Shown: piece after piece, positions 8,767-16,145 of the stretch
Position numbering within the stretch: position 1 is the stretch's first letter
Layout: each line of letters begins with the position of its first letter
Source of the DNA: Micromonospora inositola
Lineage (GTDB): Bacteria > Actinomycetota > Actinomycetes > Mycobacteriales > Micromonosporaceae
Direction of reading: 5' to 3'
Assembly: GCF_900090285.1 (NCBI RefSeq)
Contig: NZ_LT607754.1
Span: 2,356,001-2,420,000 of the forward strand
Length of the DNA stretch: 64,000 nucleotides
Position numbers and translations under genes: made by a program
The notes under the pieces: model-generated
The model's database searches: none
The model's input: only the letters and a program-made list of their open reading frames with translations
Told to the model about the DNA's origin: nothing

Positions 8767-11634
8767 ATGAGATCACCGCTGTCGGCCGCGCGGGTCCGGC
8801 GTGCTCTGGCCACCCGCCGACGCCGCGTCGTGGCCGCGTCGGTGGTGGTCGTCCTGGCGGCCGCCGTGGTCTGGGCGGCCCGGCCGGAGCGGCCCGCCTT
8901 TCGGACCGAGTCGGCGACGGTGACCGTCCGGTCCGGACCGTCCGGCGACCAGCCGGTCGACCTGGACACCACGCTCTACCTGCCCGAGAACGCCTCCGCC
9001 CACCGGAAGGTGCCGGCGGTGCTGCTGGCGCACGGCTTCGGCGGCACCAAGGAGTCCGTCCGCTCCGACGCCGAGGACCTGGTCGAGCGCGGGTACGCGG
9101 TGCTGACCTGGACCGCGCGGGGCTTCGGCCGCAGCGGCGGCGAGATCCACCTGGACAGCCCGGACTACGAGGTGCGGGACGCGCAACGCCTGCTCGACCG
9201 GCTCGCCGCCCGGCCGGAGATCCGTACCGACGCCGCCGGTGACCCCCGGGTCGGCGTGGTCGGCGGCTCGTACGGCGGCGGCCTGGCCCTGCTGCTCGCC
9301 GCCCAGGACCCCCGGGTCGACGCGATCGTCCCGATGATCACCTGGAACGACCTGTCCCGTGCCTTCCTGCCGGAGAGCACCGGGAAGGCGCCCACCGAGG
9401 GCGTGTTCAAGAAGGGCTGGGCCGGCATCTTCTTCGGTGGCGGGGGCTCCACCGGCTCGGGACCGGCCGGCGTCTCCGGCGCCACCGCCGCCCAGCCGGA
9501 GGGGGCACCGGCGTCGGCCGGCGCGCCCAGCCCGCAGCCCGGCGCGGGCCCCGGCACCGGTCCCGGGCGCGCACCGGCCGGCGCCGCCGATCCGTCCTGC
9601 GGCCGGTTCGCCGCCGACGTCTGCGCCGCGTACCTGCGGATCGCCACCACCGGCCGGGCCGACGCCGAGGCGGTGGACCTGCTGCGCCGCTCCTCCCCGG
9701 CCGGCGTGCTCGACCGGGTCAAGGCGCCCACCCTGCTGGTGCAGGGGGAGGCGGACACCCTCTTCCCGCTCGGCGAGGCGGACGCCAACGCGCGGGGAAT
9801 CGCCGCCACCGGCACCCCGGTGCGGGTCGCCTGGTTCACCGGCGGCCACGACGGCGGCGCGGGGCCGACCAGCGATTCCGACCGGGTGAAGTTCCTGACC
9901 GCGCAGTGGCTCGACCACTACGTCAAGGGGGAGGGCGCGGCGCCGGGCGAGGGCTTCACCTTCTCCCGGATCGCCGGCTTCGACGCGCTGGACCGGGGTC
10001 TGGTGGCCACCGGCTACCGCACCGCCGACTACCCGGGGGTGACCGGAGACGCCCGTCGCGAGGTCGCGGTCACCGGCCCGACCCAGCAGATCGCCAACCC
10101 GCCGAACGGCAATCCGGCCGCGATCTCCGCGGTGCCGTTCGCCGGGGCGCTGGGCTCGCTGCTGGACGGGGTGGCCGGCGACATCCCCGGCCAGCACACC
10201 CGGTTCGAGTCCGCGCCGCTGGACGAGGCGGTGGACGTGGTCGGCTCGCCGACGGTCCGGATCCGGGCGGCGTCGCCGACCGGCGAGGCGGTGCTCTTCG
10301 TCAAGCTCTACGACGTCGACCCGAACGGCGCCGCCACGCTGCCCGACGGCCTGGTCGCCCCGGTCCGCCTCACCGGCCTGCCGAAGACCGTCGACGCGGC
10401 CCAGCCGGTCACGGTCACGCTGCCGGCGATCGTCCGCCGGGTCGAGGCCGGGCACCGGCTGCGGGTCGTCGTGGCGACCTCCGACCAGGCGTACGCCACG
10501 CCGCCCGAGCCGACGGTCTACACGGTCGCCCCCGGCGGCGGCGCGCTGAGCCTGCCGACCGTCGACGGCGAGCCGATCCCCACCACCGCCACGGTCTGGC
10601 GCTGGATCCTGGTCGGGCTGCTCGCCGCGATCGCGGTCGGGCTCGTCGTGGTCGTCCTGGTCGCCCGCCGTCGGCACCGCCGCCAGGACAGCTCCGTCCA
10701 CCCGGAGTACGCGGGCATCCCGCTCGCCGTCCGCCAGCTCCGCAAGGAGTACGCGGACGGCTTCGTCGCGGTCTCCAACGTGGACTTCGAGGTGCACCCC
10801 GGCCAGGTGGTCGGCCTGCTCGGCCCGAACGGCGCCGGCAAGACCACCACCCTGCGGGTGCTGATGGGCCTGACCCAGCCGACGGCCGGGGAGATCTACG
10901 TCTTCGGGCACCGGCTGGTGCCCGGCTCGCCGGTGCTCTCCCGGATCGGCGCGCTGGTGGAGGGGCCCGGCTTCCTGCCGCACCTGTCCGGCCTGGAGAA
11001 CCTGAAGGCGTACTGGCGGGCGACCGGGCGGCCCTGGGACGACGCGCACTTCGACGAGGCGCTGGAGATCGCCGGCCTGGGCTCCTCGGTGCACCGGCGG
11101 ACCAAGAACTACAGCCACGGCATGCGCCAGCGGCTGGCCATCGCGCAGGCCATGCTCGGCCTGCCGGAGCTGCTGGTGCTGGACGAGCCGACCGACGGGC
11201 TGGACCCGCCGCAGATCGCCGAGATGCGCCGGGTGCTCCAGCGGTACGCCACCGACGGCCGCGCGGTGCTGGTCTCCAGCCACCTGCTGGCCGAGGTGGA
11301 GCAGACCTGCACCCACGCGGTGGTGGTGAACAAGGGCCGGATCGTGGCGTCCGGCCCGGTGGAGGAGATCGTCGGCGACTCGCCGAGCGTGCTGTTCGAG
11401 GTGACCGACCCGGACGCCGCCCGCACGGTGCTGGACCGGCTGCACGGGGTCCGGGTGCTGCCCGACGGCGACGGCGGGCTGGTGGTGGACACCAACGGCA
11501 CCGCGCGCAGCGAGGTGGTGGCGGAGCTGGTCCGGGCCGGCATCGGGGTGGACCGGGTGGTGCCCCGGCGCCGCCTGGAGGACGCGTTCCTCGCCCTGGT
11601 CGGCGAGAACTCTCGGGGAAGCGGGGACCGGTGA
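8767..11634 (+). CDS. Alpha/beta-hydrolase (X-Pro peptidase/CocE-like) fused to an ABC transporter ATPase
   Basis: A 955-residue fusion. An N-terminal TM signal anchor (about 18-37) is followed by an alpha/beta-hydrolase with nucleophile elbow GGSYGGG (near 165), acid region LVQGEADTLFP (near 323) and FTGGHDGG His (near 357). A PepX-C-like beta domain (about 478-600) and a second TM (WRWILVGLLAAIAVGLVV, near 611-630) follow. The last part is a complete ABC ATPase: Walker A GPNGAGKTT near 686, signature YSHGMRQ near 782, Walker B LLVLDEPTDGLDPP near 801. The two TMs would place the hydrolase outside and the ATPase inside. The stop overlaps the permease start by one base. TACCGT sits 7 nt before ATG 8767, supporting this start. 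The substrate is unknown; a drug- or peptide-export role is inference. Confidence 0.9.
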   Translation: MRSPLSAARVRRALATRRRRVVAASVVVVLAAAVVWAARPERPAFRTESATVTVRSGPSGDQPVDLDTTLYLPENASAHRKVPAVLLAHGFGGTKESVRSDAEDLVERGYAVLTWTARGFGRSGGEIHLDSPDYEVRDAQRLLDRLAARPEIRTDAAGDPRVGVVGGSYGGGLALLLAAQDPRVDAIVPMITWNDLSRAFLPESTGKAPTEGVFKKGWAGIFFGGGGSTGSGPAGVSGATAAQPEGAPASAGAPSPQPGAGPGTGPGRAPAGAADPSCGRFAADVCAAYLRIATTGRADAEAVDLLRRSSPAGVLDRVKAPTLLVQGEADTLFPLGEADANARGIAATGTPVRVAWFTGGHDGGAGPTSDSDRVKFLTAQWLDHYVKGEGAAPGEGFTFSRIAGFDALDRGLVATGYRTADYPGVTGDARREVAVTGPTQQIANPPNGNPAAISAVPFAGALGSLLDGVAGDIPGQHTRFESAPLDEAVDVVGSPTVRIRAASPTGEAVLFVKLYDVDPNGAATLPDGLVAPVRLTGLPKTVDAAQPVTVTLPAIVRRVEAGHRLRVVVATSDQAYATPPEPTVYTVAPGGGALSLPTVDGEPIPTTATVWRWILVGLLAAIAVGLVVVVLVARRRHRRQDSSVHPEYAGIPLAVRQLRKEYADGFVAVSNVDFEVHPGQVVGLLGPNGAGKTTTLRVLMGLTQPTAGEIYVFGHRLVPGSPVLSRIGALVEGPGFLPHLSGLENLKAYWRATGRPWDDAHFDEALEIAGLGSSVHRRTKNYSHGMRQRLAIAQAMLGLPELLVLDEPTDGLDPPQIAEMRRVLQRYATDGRAVLVSSHLLAEVEQTCTHAVVVNKGRIVASGPVEEIVGDSPSVLFEVTDPDAARTVLDRLHGVRVLPDGDGGLVVDTNGTARSEVVAELVRAGIGVDRVVPRRRLEDAFLALVGENSRGSGDR

Positions 11635-12536
11635 TGGCAGGCTCTTCGGTCGGGTCGCGGGACGCGGCGGGCGCGGTCGGTCCGGGCGGGGCGGCGGCGG
11701 GCTACCGGCCGTCGGCCACCCTGCCGTTCGCGGCGGAGTTCCGCCGGCAGGCGTCGCGGCGGCGTACCCAGCTGGCGCTCGGGTTCATGGTGCTGCTGCC
11801 GTTGATCATCCTGGTCGCGTTCCAGTTCGACTCCGGTGGCGACGAGAACAACGGGCGGAACGAGTTCGGCAGCCTGGTCGACCTGGCCACCTCGGGCGGG
11901 CTCAACTTCACCCTCTTCTCGATCTTCGTGTCGGCGTCGTTCCTGCTGGTCGTGGTGGTGGCGCTGTTCTGCGGGGACACGGTGGCCAGCGAGGCGAGCT
12001 GGGGCAGCCTGCGCTACCTGCTGGCCGTCCCGGTGCCCCGGGCCCGGCTGCTCACCGTGAAGCTGCTGATCGCGCTCGCGTACTCGGCGCTGGCCCTGCT
12101 GCTGCTCGCGGGCACGGCGCTGCTCGCCGGCACCCTCCGGTACGGCTGGTCGCCGCTGCGCAGCCAGGTCTCCGCCGAGCTGGCGCCCGGCGAGGGGCTG
12201 CTGCGGCTGCTGGCGGTGCTCGGCTACCTGGCGGTTGTCCTGCTGGTGGTGGCCGGGCTGGCGTTCCTGCTCTCGGTGACCACGGACGCCGCGCTCGGCG
12301 CGGTCGGCGGCGCGGTGCTGCTCTGGATCCTTTCCAGCATCCTGGACCAGATCACCGCGCTCGGCGGCCTGCGCGCCTTCCTGCCGACCCACTTCAGCAG
12401 TGCCTGGCTGGGGCTGCTATCCACGCCGGTGCAGACCGACGACGTGGTCCGGGGCGCCATCTCGGCGATCGGCTACGCCACCCTCTTCTGGGGGCTGGCC
12501 TTCTGGCGCTTCACCCGCAAGGACGTCACGAGCTGA
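11634..12536 (+). CDS. ABC-2 type transporter permease
   Basis: A 300-residue integral membrane protein with about six TM helices. The N-terminus has a basic stretch EFRRQASRRRTQLALG before the first helix, and VASEASWGSLRYLLAVPVPR is the cytoplasmic loop typical of ABC-2 permeases that carries the coupling helix. The start ATG (11634) shares a base with the TGA of the hydrolase-ATPase gene, so the permease is its dedicated partner. The membrane pore would be a homodimer of this protein. Confidence 0.9.
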   Translation: MAGSSVGSRDAAGAVGPGGAAAGYRPSATLPFAAEFRRQASRRRTQLALGFMVLLPLIILVAFQFDSGGDENNGRNEFGSLVDLATSGGLNFTLFSIFVSASFLLVVVVALFCGDTVASEASWGSLRYLLAVPVPRARLLTVKLLIALAYSALALLLLAGTALLAGTLRYGWSPLRSQVSAELAPGEGLLRLLAVLGYLAVVLLVVAGLAFLLSVTTDAALGAVGGAVLLWILSSILDQITALGGLRAFLPTHFSSAWLGLLSTPVQTDDVVRGAISAIGYATLFWGLAFWRFTRKDVTS

Positions 12537-12866
12537 CCATTTCTTCACCGAATTTCGGCATGCAGGCGCCGGGGTGGTCGGTGGGCAGGGCGCACCGGCC
12601 GTCGCCGGGTAGTCGGGCGTCGCACCAGATGCGGGTACGCACGAACTGGCGGTCCTCTTCGCTGAGAGTGGTCTCGCCGAAGTCGATGACGGTGACGTGG
12701 CCGAGCGAGTCACGCAGCGATCCGGCCAAGGTCCGGAAGCAGGCGGTCGAGTTCGTCGTGCCACCAGGTCGAGGTACTTGTGGACCTGGCCGGGGTCGTA
12801 GCCCCGCCAGCGGCTGTCGAAGCCGGCGGCGCGGACCAAATGCGGGTGCAGGCGTTCCCCAGTCAC
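12526..12866 (-). pseudogene. Frameshifted DivIVA-domain protein remnant
   Basis: The sequence starts with ATG 12866, overlapping the ArsR stop as ATGA, and reads LHPHLVRAAGFDSRWRGYD then VHKYLDLVA, a DivIVA-type N-terminal motif. In frame it then turns into unrelated residues. Dropping one base near 12757-12762 restores the typical continuation DELDRLL, but a stop follows at 12710-12712. The third frame carries a plausible conserved tail (CDARLPGDGRCALPTDHPG) that runs to a stop at 12526-12528, overlapping the permease gene end. At least two frame breaks are therefore needed to explain it. It is either a decayed gene or two overlapping small genes plus sequencing error. Confidence 0.5.
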
Positions 12867-13177
12867 GCAGGTCGGGAGCGGGTGGGTGCGGTGAGGACCG
12901 CATCGAGCAGGCCGGGGTAGAGGCGGTCCAGTTCGTCGCGGCGCAGCCGGACGTACCGGCTGGTGCCGGCGACCCGGGTCCGCGTCAGGCCGGCCTCGCG
13001 CAGCACCTTGAGGTGGTGGCTCCGGGTGGCCTTGGAGACCCCAAGCTCGAAGGTGCCGCAGACGTGGTCGCCGCCGGCGGCCAGGACGCGCACGATCCGC
13101 AGCCGTACGTCGTCGGCCAGCGCCGCGAGCACGGCGGTGACCGGTACGTCGCGCAGTTCAGGTTCGTGCAGCTCCAT
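12863..13177 (-). CDS. ArsR-family winged-helix transcriptional repressor
   Basis: About 104 residues forming an ArsR-type winged helix: LAALADDVRLRIVRVLAAGG, then CGTFELGVSKATRSHHLKVL (recognition helix SKATRSHHLKVLREAGL) and wing AGTSRYVRLRRDEL. There is a single Cys (VCGTF), so metal sensing by the classic CVC motif is unlikely. ATG 13177 is chosen over 13204 because TACACT (13184-13189, minus strand) lies 6 nt upstream, indicating a leaderless message. It is divergent from the EamA exporter gene, with two inverted repeats between them, so it likely represses itself and the exporter. Confidence 0.9.
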   Translation of the reverse strand: MELHEPELRDVPVTAVLAALADDVRLRIVRVLAAGGDHVCGTFELGVSKATRSHHLKVLREAGLTRTRVAGTSRYVRLRRDELDRLYPGLLDAVLTAPTRSRPA

Positions 13178-13193
13178 GTGACCAGTGTAACCG

Positions 13194-13215
13194 TTGTTCG
13201 ACATTCGTCGAACAA
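13194..13215. promoter_or_regulatory. Perfect palindrome, likely ArsR operator 1
   Basis: ttgttcgac-attc-gtcgaacaa has perfect 9-bp arms with a 4-nt centre. It lies just upstream of the -10 (TACACT) of the arsR-like gene, where it would cover the -35 region and block transcription. It shares the core GTTCGA with the second site at 13238-13255. Confidence 0.7.
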
Positions 13216-13237
13216 GCTCCTAAAGTCGGTGCCGTTG

Positions 13238-13255
13238 GTTCGACGATATTCGAAC
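13238..13255. promoter_or_regulatory. Second palindrome, likely ArsR operator 2 at the EamA promoter
   Basis: gttcga-cgatat-tcgaac has perfect 6-bp arms with a 6-nt centre and the same GTTCGA core as the 13194-13215 site. It ends 12 nt before the EamA start codon and overlaps the only AT-rich -10-like stretch (gatatt), just ahead of the AGGAG ribosome site. Confidence 0.65.
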
Positions 13256-13267
13256 ATAGGAGCTGCG

Positions 13268-14233
13268 ATGCGCTCTCGTCACGCCGCCTTCCTCCCGCTC
13301 TTCGCGGTGCTCAGCTGGGGTGTCATGTTCCCGGTCCTGGCCAGCGCCCTCGCCCGGGTCGACGCGCTGAACCTCACCACCGCCCGGTACGTCCTCGCGA
13401 CCGCCGTCCTGCTCGCCCTGCTGCTGGCCCGGGAGGGCCTGGCCGCCCTGCGCTCCGGCGGCCGGGCGGTCGAGGTGGTGGCGCTCGGCGTGCTCGGCTT
13501 CGCCGGGTTCAACGTGCTGACCAACCTGGCGCTCGGGCACGCCGCCCCGCAGCAGATCGCCCTCTTCGTCGCCACCACCCCGCTGGTCACCCAGCTGGTC
13601 CGCTGGGTCCGGGACGGCGTACGCCCCCGCCCGGTGCTGCTCGGGTTCTCGCTGCTCGCCCTCGTCGGCGTCGGTCTGGTGATCACCCGCGGCCGGCTCG
13701 ACGGGCTGGGCCAGTTCGGCGTCGGCGGACTGCTGATGATCGGCGCGGTGCTCGGCTGGGCCGTCTACACCCACGGCGCGAGCCGGTTCACCGGCTGGTC
13801 CCCGCTGCGCTACACCACGCTCACCGCGGTCGCCGGGACCGCCGCGATGCTCGCCGCCAGCCTCGCCGCCGACCTCGCCGGCTGGCAGCACCTGCCGGCC
13901 GCCGCCGACCTCGTCGCGGTCGCCCCGCAGCTGGCGTACGCCGTGCTCGTCGCCGCTGTCCTCGCGGTACTCGCCTGGAACACCGGGGTGCAGCGGCTCG
14001 GCGCGGCCGACGCCGCCCTGTTCATGAACCTGGTCCCGGTGACCACCTTCGTGGTGCAGACCGCCCGGGGCTACCGGCCCGGCGCGGTGGAACTGGTCGG
14101 CGCGACCCTGACCATCGCCGCCCTGGTCGCCGCCAACCTGGCCACCCGCTCCCGCGCCGCCACCGTGCCTGCCCCCGTGGCGGTCACCGACCGGCCGGCC
14201 GTCGTCGAGCCGATCGCCGTGGTGGCGCGCTGA
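13268..14233 (+). CDS. EamA/DMT-family transporter
   Basis: A 321-residue drug/metabolite transporter with ten predicted TM helices in two EamA repeats. LFAVLSWGVMFPVLASAL opens the first repeat, and GAVLGWAVYTHGASRFTGWS opens the second. Members export amino acids, metabolites or drugs; the substrate is not visible here. AGGAG lies 5 nt before ATG 13268. The divergent ArsR gene and two shared palindromes suggest ligand-induced derepression, probably by the exported compound. Confidence 0.88.
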   Translation: MRSRHAAFLPLFAVLSWGVMFPVLASALARVDALNLTTARYVLATAVLLALLLAREGLAALRSGGRAVEVVALGVLGFAGFNVLTNLALGHAAPQQIALFVATTPLVTQLVRWVRDGVRPRPVLLGFSLLALVGVGLVITRGRLDGLGQFGVGGLLMIGAVLGWAVYTHGASRFTGWSPLRYTTLTAVAGTAAMLAASLAADLAGWQHLPAAADLVAVAPQLAYAVLVAAVLAVLAWNTGVQRLGAADAALFMNLVPVTTFVVQTARGYRPGAVELVGATLTIAALVAANLATRSRAATVPAPVAVTDRPAVVEPIAVVAR

Positions 14234-14255
14234 GGTAAGCAGAGCTTCGAGTTCG

Positions 14256-14296
14256 GGGAAGTGGGGGCCTCCGGCGGCGGAGGAGCCCCACTTCCC
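14256..14296 (+). terminator. Stem-loop terminator after the EamA gene
   Basis: gggaagtgggg (14256-14266) pairs perfectly with ccccacttccc (14286-14296), and a second stem cctcc/ggagg lies inside the loop. It begins 22 bp after the transporter stop. There is no U-tract, as is common in actinomycetes. Confidence 0.7.
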
Positions 14297-14404
14297 GGAA
14301 GTCGTGCGGATCTTGGCGCTGGTGAGCGGGGGTGGCTCACAGCGTGGGAAGCAGGCTCGGCAGGCGCGGCGCACGCGCATAGACTCGACGGCACAACTGC
14401 ATAC

Positions 14405-14534
14405 CTCATCCAGAGGGGCTGAGGGATACGGCCCGACGACGCCCCGGCAACCACCCGCGCGCTCGACGACGAGCGAGAAGCGGGCAGGTGCCAATTCCGT
14501 CCCCGCCGCAGGGTGCGATGCGGGGAAAGATGAG
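14405..14534 (+). promoter_or_regulatory. SAM-I (S-box) riboswitch upstream of thrC
   Basis: The segment has the conserved SAM-I core in order: ctcatccagaggggctgagg at the 5' side, then gacgccccggcaacc, then aggtgccaattccgtcc, and a final gggaaagatgag. Helix P1 is ctcatc (14405-14410) with gatgag (14529-14534). Only 14 nt separate P1 from the thrC start, leaving no room for a terminator. P1 abuts the AGAGGA ribosome site, which suggests that S-adenosylmethionine blocks translation initiation. Confidence 0.92.
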
Positions 14535-14548
14535 AGGAACTCCTCGAC

Positions 14549-15838
14549 ATGACGTCGACGCTTCCCGCCGCTTCCGGCATCGACACCACCCTCAGCCCGG
14601 CCCGCGCCCTGGTCTGTCGCGCCTGTTCCGCGCGCTACCCGCTGGCCGCCCAGCACGCCTGCTACGAGTGTTTCGGCCCGCTGGAGGTCGACTACGACGC
14701 CGCCGCGCTCGCCGCCGTCACCCGCGAGCAGATCGAGGCCGGCCCGAAGAACCTCTGGCGGTACGCTGCCCTGCTCCCCGCCGGCCAGGACCCGGCCACC
14801 CGGGTGACCGTGGACCCGGGGCTCACCCCGCTGGTCGCCGCCCCGCACCTCGCCGCGGAGCTGGGCGTCACCGCCCCGCTCTGGGTCAAGGACGACAGCG
14901 CCAACCCCACCCACTCGTTCAAGGACCGGGTGGTGTCGGTGGCGCTGACCGTCGCCCGGGCGCTCGGCTTCACCCGGTTCGCCTGCGCCTCCACCGGCAA
15001 CCTGGCCAACTCGGTGGCCGCGCACGCCGCCCGGGCCGGGGCGCCGTCGGTGGTCTTCATCCCCAGCGACCTGGAGCAGGGCAAGGTGGTGACCACCGCC
15101 GTCTACGGCGGCGAGCTGGTCGCCGTCGACGGCTCGTACGACGACGTGAACCGGCTCTGCGGGGAGCTGGTGGAGACCGACGAGTTCGAGGACACCGCGT
15201 TCGTCAACGTCAACGTCCGGCCGTACTACGCGGAGGGGTCGAAGACCCTCGGGTACGAGGTGGTCGAGCAGCTCGGCTGGCGAATCCCCGCCCAGGTGGT
15301 GATCCCGATGGCCAGCGGCGAACTCCTCACCAAGATCGACAAGGCGTTCTCCGAGCTGGTCGAGATCGGCCTGGTCGAGGCGCCGGCCGGCGGCTGGAAG
15401 GTCTTCGGCGCCCAGTCGGCCGGCTGCAACCCGATCGCCACCGCGCTGCACGCCGACAGCGACGCCATCACCCCGGTCAAGCCGACCGGCATCGCCAAGT
15501 CGCTGAACATCGGCGATCCGGCCGCCGGCCTCTACGCCCTGGAGGCCGTCCGGCGCACCGGCGGCTGGATGGAGTACGCCGACGACGACGAGATCCGCGC
15601 CGGCATCCGGCTGCTCGCCCGGACCACCGGCGTCTTCGCCGAGACCGCCGGCGGGGTGACCGTCGCGGTGCTGCGCAAGCTGGTCGAGTCCGGCCGGCTC
15701 GACCCCACGGCGGAGACGGTCGTCTTCAACACCGGCGAGGGCCTGAAGACCATCGACGCCGTCGCCGCCGAGGTCGGCCCCACCCACCGCATCAAGCCCT
15801 CCCTCCGCGCCGCCCGCGACGCCGGTCTCCTCGCCTGA
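14549..15838 (+). CDS. thrC: Threonine synthase
   Basis: A 429-residue PLP enzyme that converts O-phosphohomoserine to threonine in the cytoplasm. An N-terminal CxxC...CxxC element (VCRACSARYP...CYECFGPLEV) precedes the fold-type II domain, which is usual for actinobacterial ThrC. The PLP lysine is in NPTHSFKDRVVS (Lys near 125); STGNLANSVAAHAA and FNTGEGLKT match phosphate- and PLP-binding loops. The SAM-I riboswitch immediately upstream ties threonine synthesis to methionine/SAM status, sensible because both pathways split from homoserine. It is monocistronic. Confidence 0.95.
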   Translation: MTSTLPAASGIDTTLSPARALVCRACSARYPLAAQHACYECFGPLEVDYDAAALAAVTREQIEAGPKNLWRYAALLPAGQDPATRVTVDPGLTPLVAAPHLAAELGVTAPLWVKDDSANPTHSFKDRVVSVALTVARALGFTRFACASTGNLANSVAAHAARAGAPSVVFIPSDLEQGKVVTTAVYGGELVAVDGSYDDVNRLCGELVETDEFEDTAFVNVNVRPYYAEGSKTLGYEVVEQLGWRIPAQVVIPMASGELLTKIDKAFSELVEIGLVEAPAGGWKVFGAQSAGCNPIATALHADSDAITPVKPTGIAKSLNIGDPAAGLYALEAVRRTGGWMEYADDDEIRAGIRLLARTTGVFAETAGGVTVAVLRKLVESGRLDPTAETVVFNTGEGLKTIDAVAAEVGPTHRIKPSLRAARDAGLLA

Positions 15839-16145
15839 CCCCCACCCCACCCGTCCGGCCGTCGTGGCCGGGCGGGGGACGGGCGGATCGCCCGGACGGG
15901 GGATCGGGCGGATCCGCCGGGTAACTGGCTTTTCGCTGTGAGTGTAGGAAACCCGCCGCTAAGGACTTGACGGCAGGATTGGGACGGCGCAAGATGCTCC
16001 GTGCGGGAGGGCGTTTCGCCGGAGACTTTGTTCTTTCGACCCAGCGCCAGCGGCGTTGTGCGATCGTCCCTCCCGACCAACGTCGCGATCGGGGCCAGCG
16101 TAATTCGCTGGCCCCGATCGCCCTTTCCGGCGCACCCTCGCAGGC
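15839..16145. other. Intergenic region between thrC and a GNAT gene
   Basis: About 307 bp with no convincing ORF. The notable element is the long perfect hairpin at 16085-16121. A TTGACG at 15967-15972 with CAAGAT 17 nt downstream resembles a weak promoter, but nothing obvious starts after it. Confidence 0.4.
16085..16121. terminator. Perfect 16-bp hairpin just upstream of the GNAT gene
   Basis: gcgatcggggccagcg-taatt-cgctggccccgatcgc has perfect 16-bp arms with a 5-nt loop. It ends 24 nt before the GNAT start codon. It could terminate transcripts entering from the thrC side, or act as a control structure in the GNAT 5' region. Confidence 0.6.

Noticed and set aside
8773-11445. 890-codon minus-strand frame opposite the hydrolase-ABC fusion
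   Set aside because: The composition is low-complexity antisense (Val/Gly/Arg/His); the plus strand has clear catalytic motifs.
13220-15850. 876-codon minus-strand frame opposite EamA and thrC
   Set aside because: It crosses two well-supported plus-strand genes and a riboswitch, with no motif.
15967-15995. TTGACG-N17-CAAGAT promoter-like pair after thrC
   Set aside because: The -10 is poor and there is no gene or RNA that starts in the right place.
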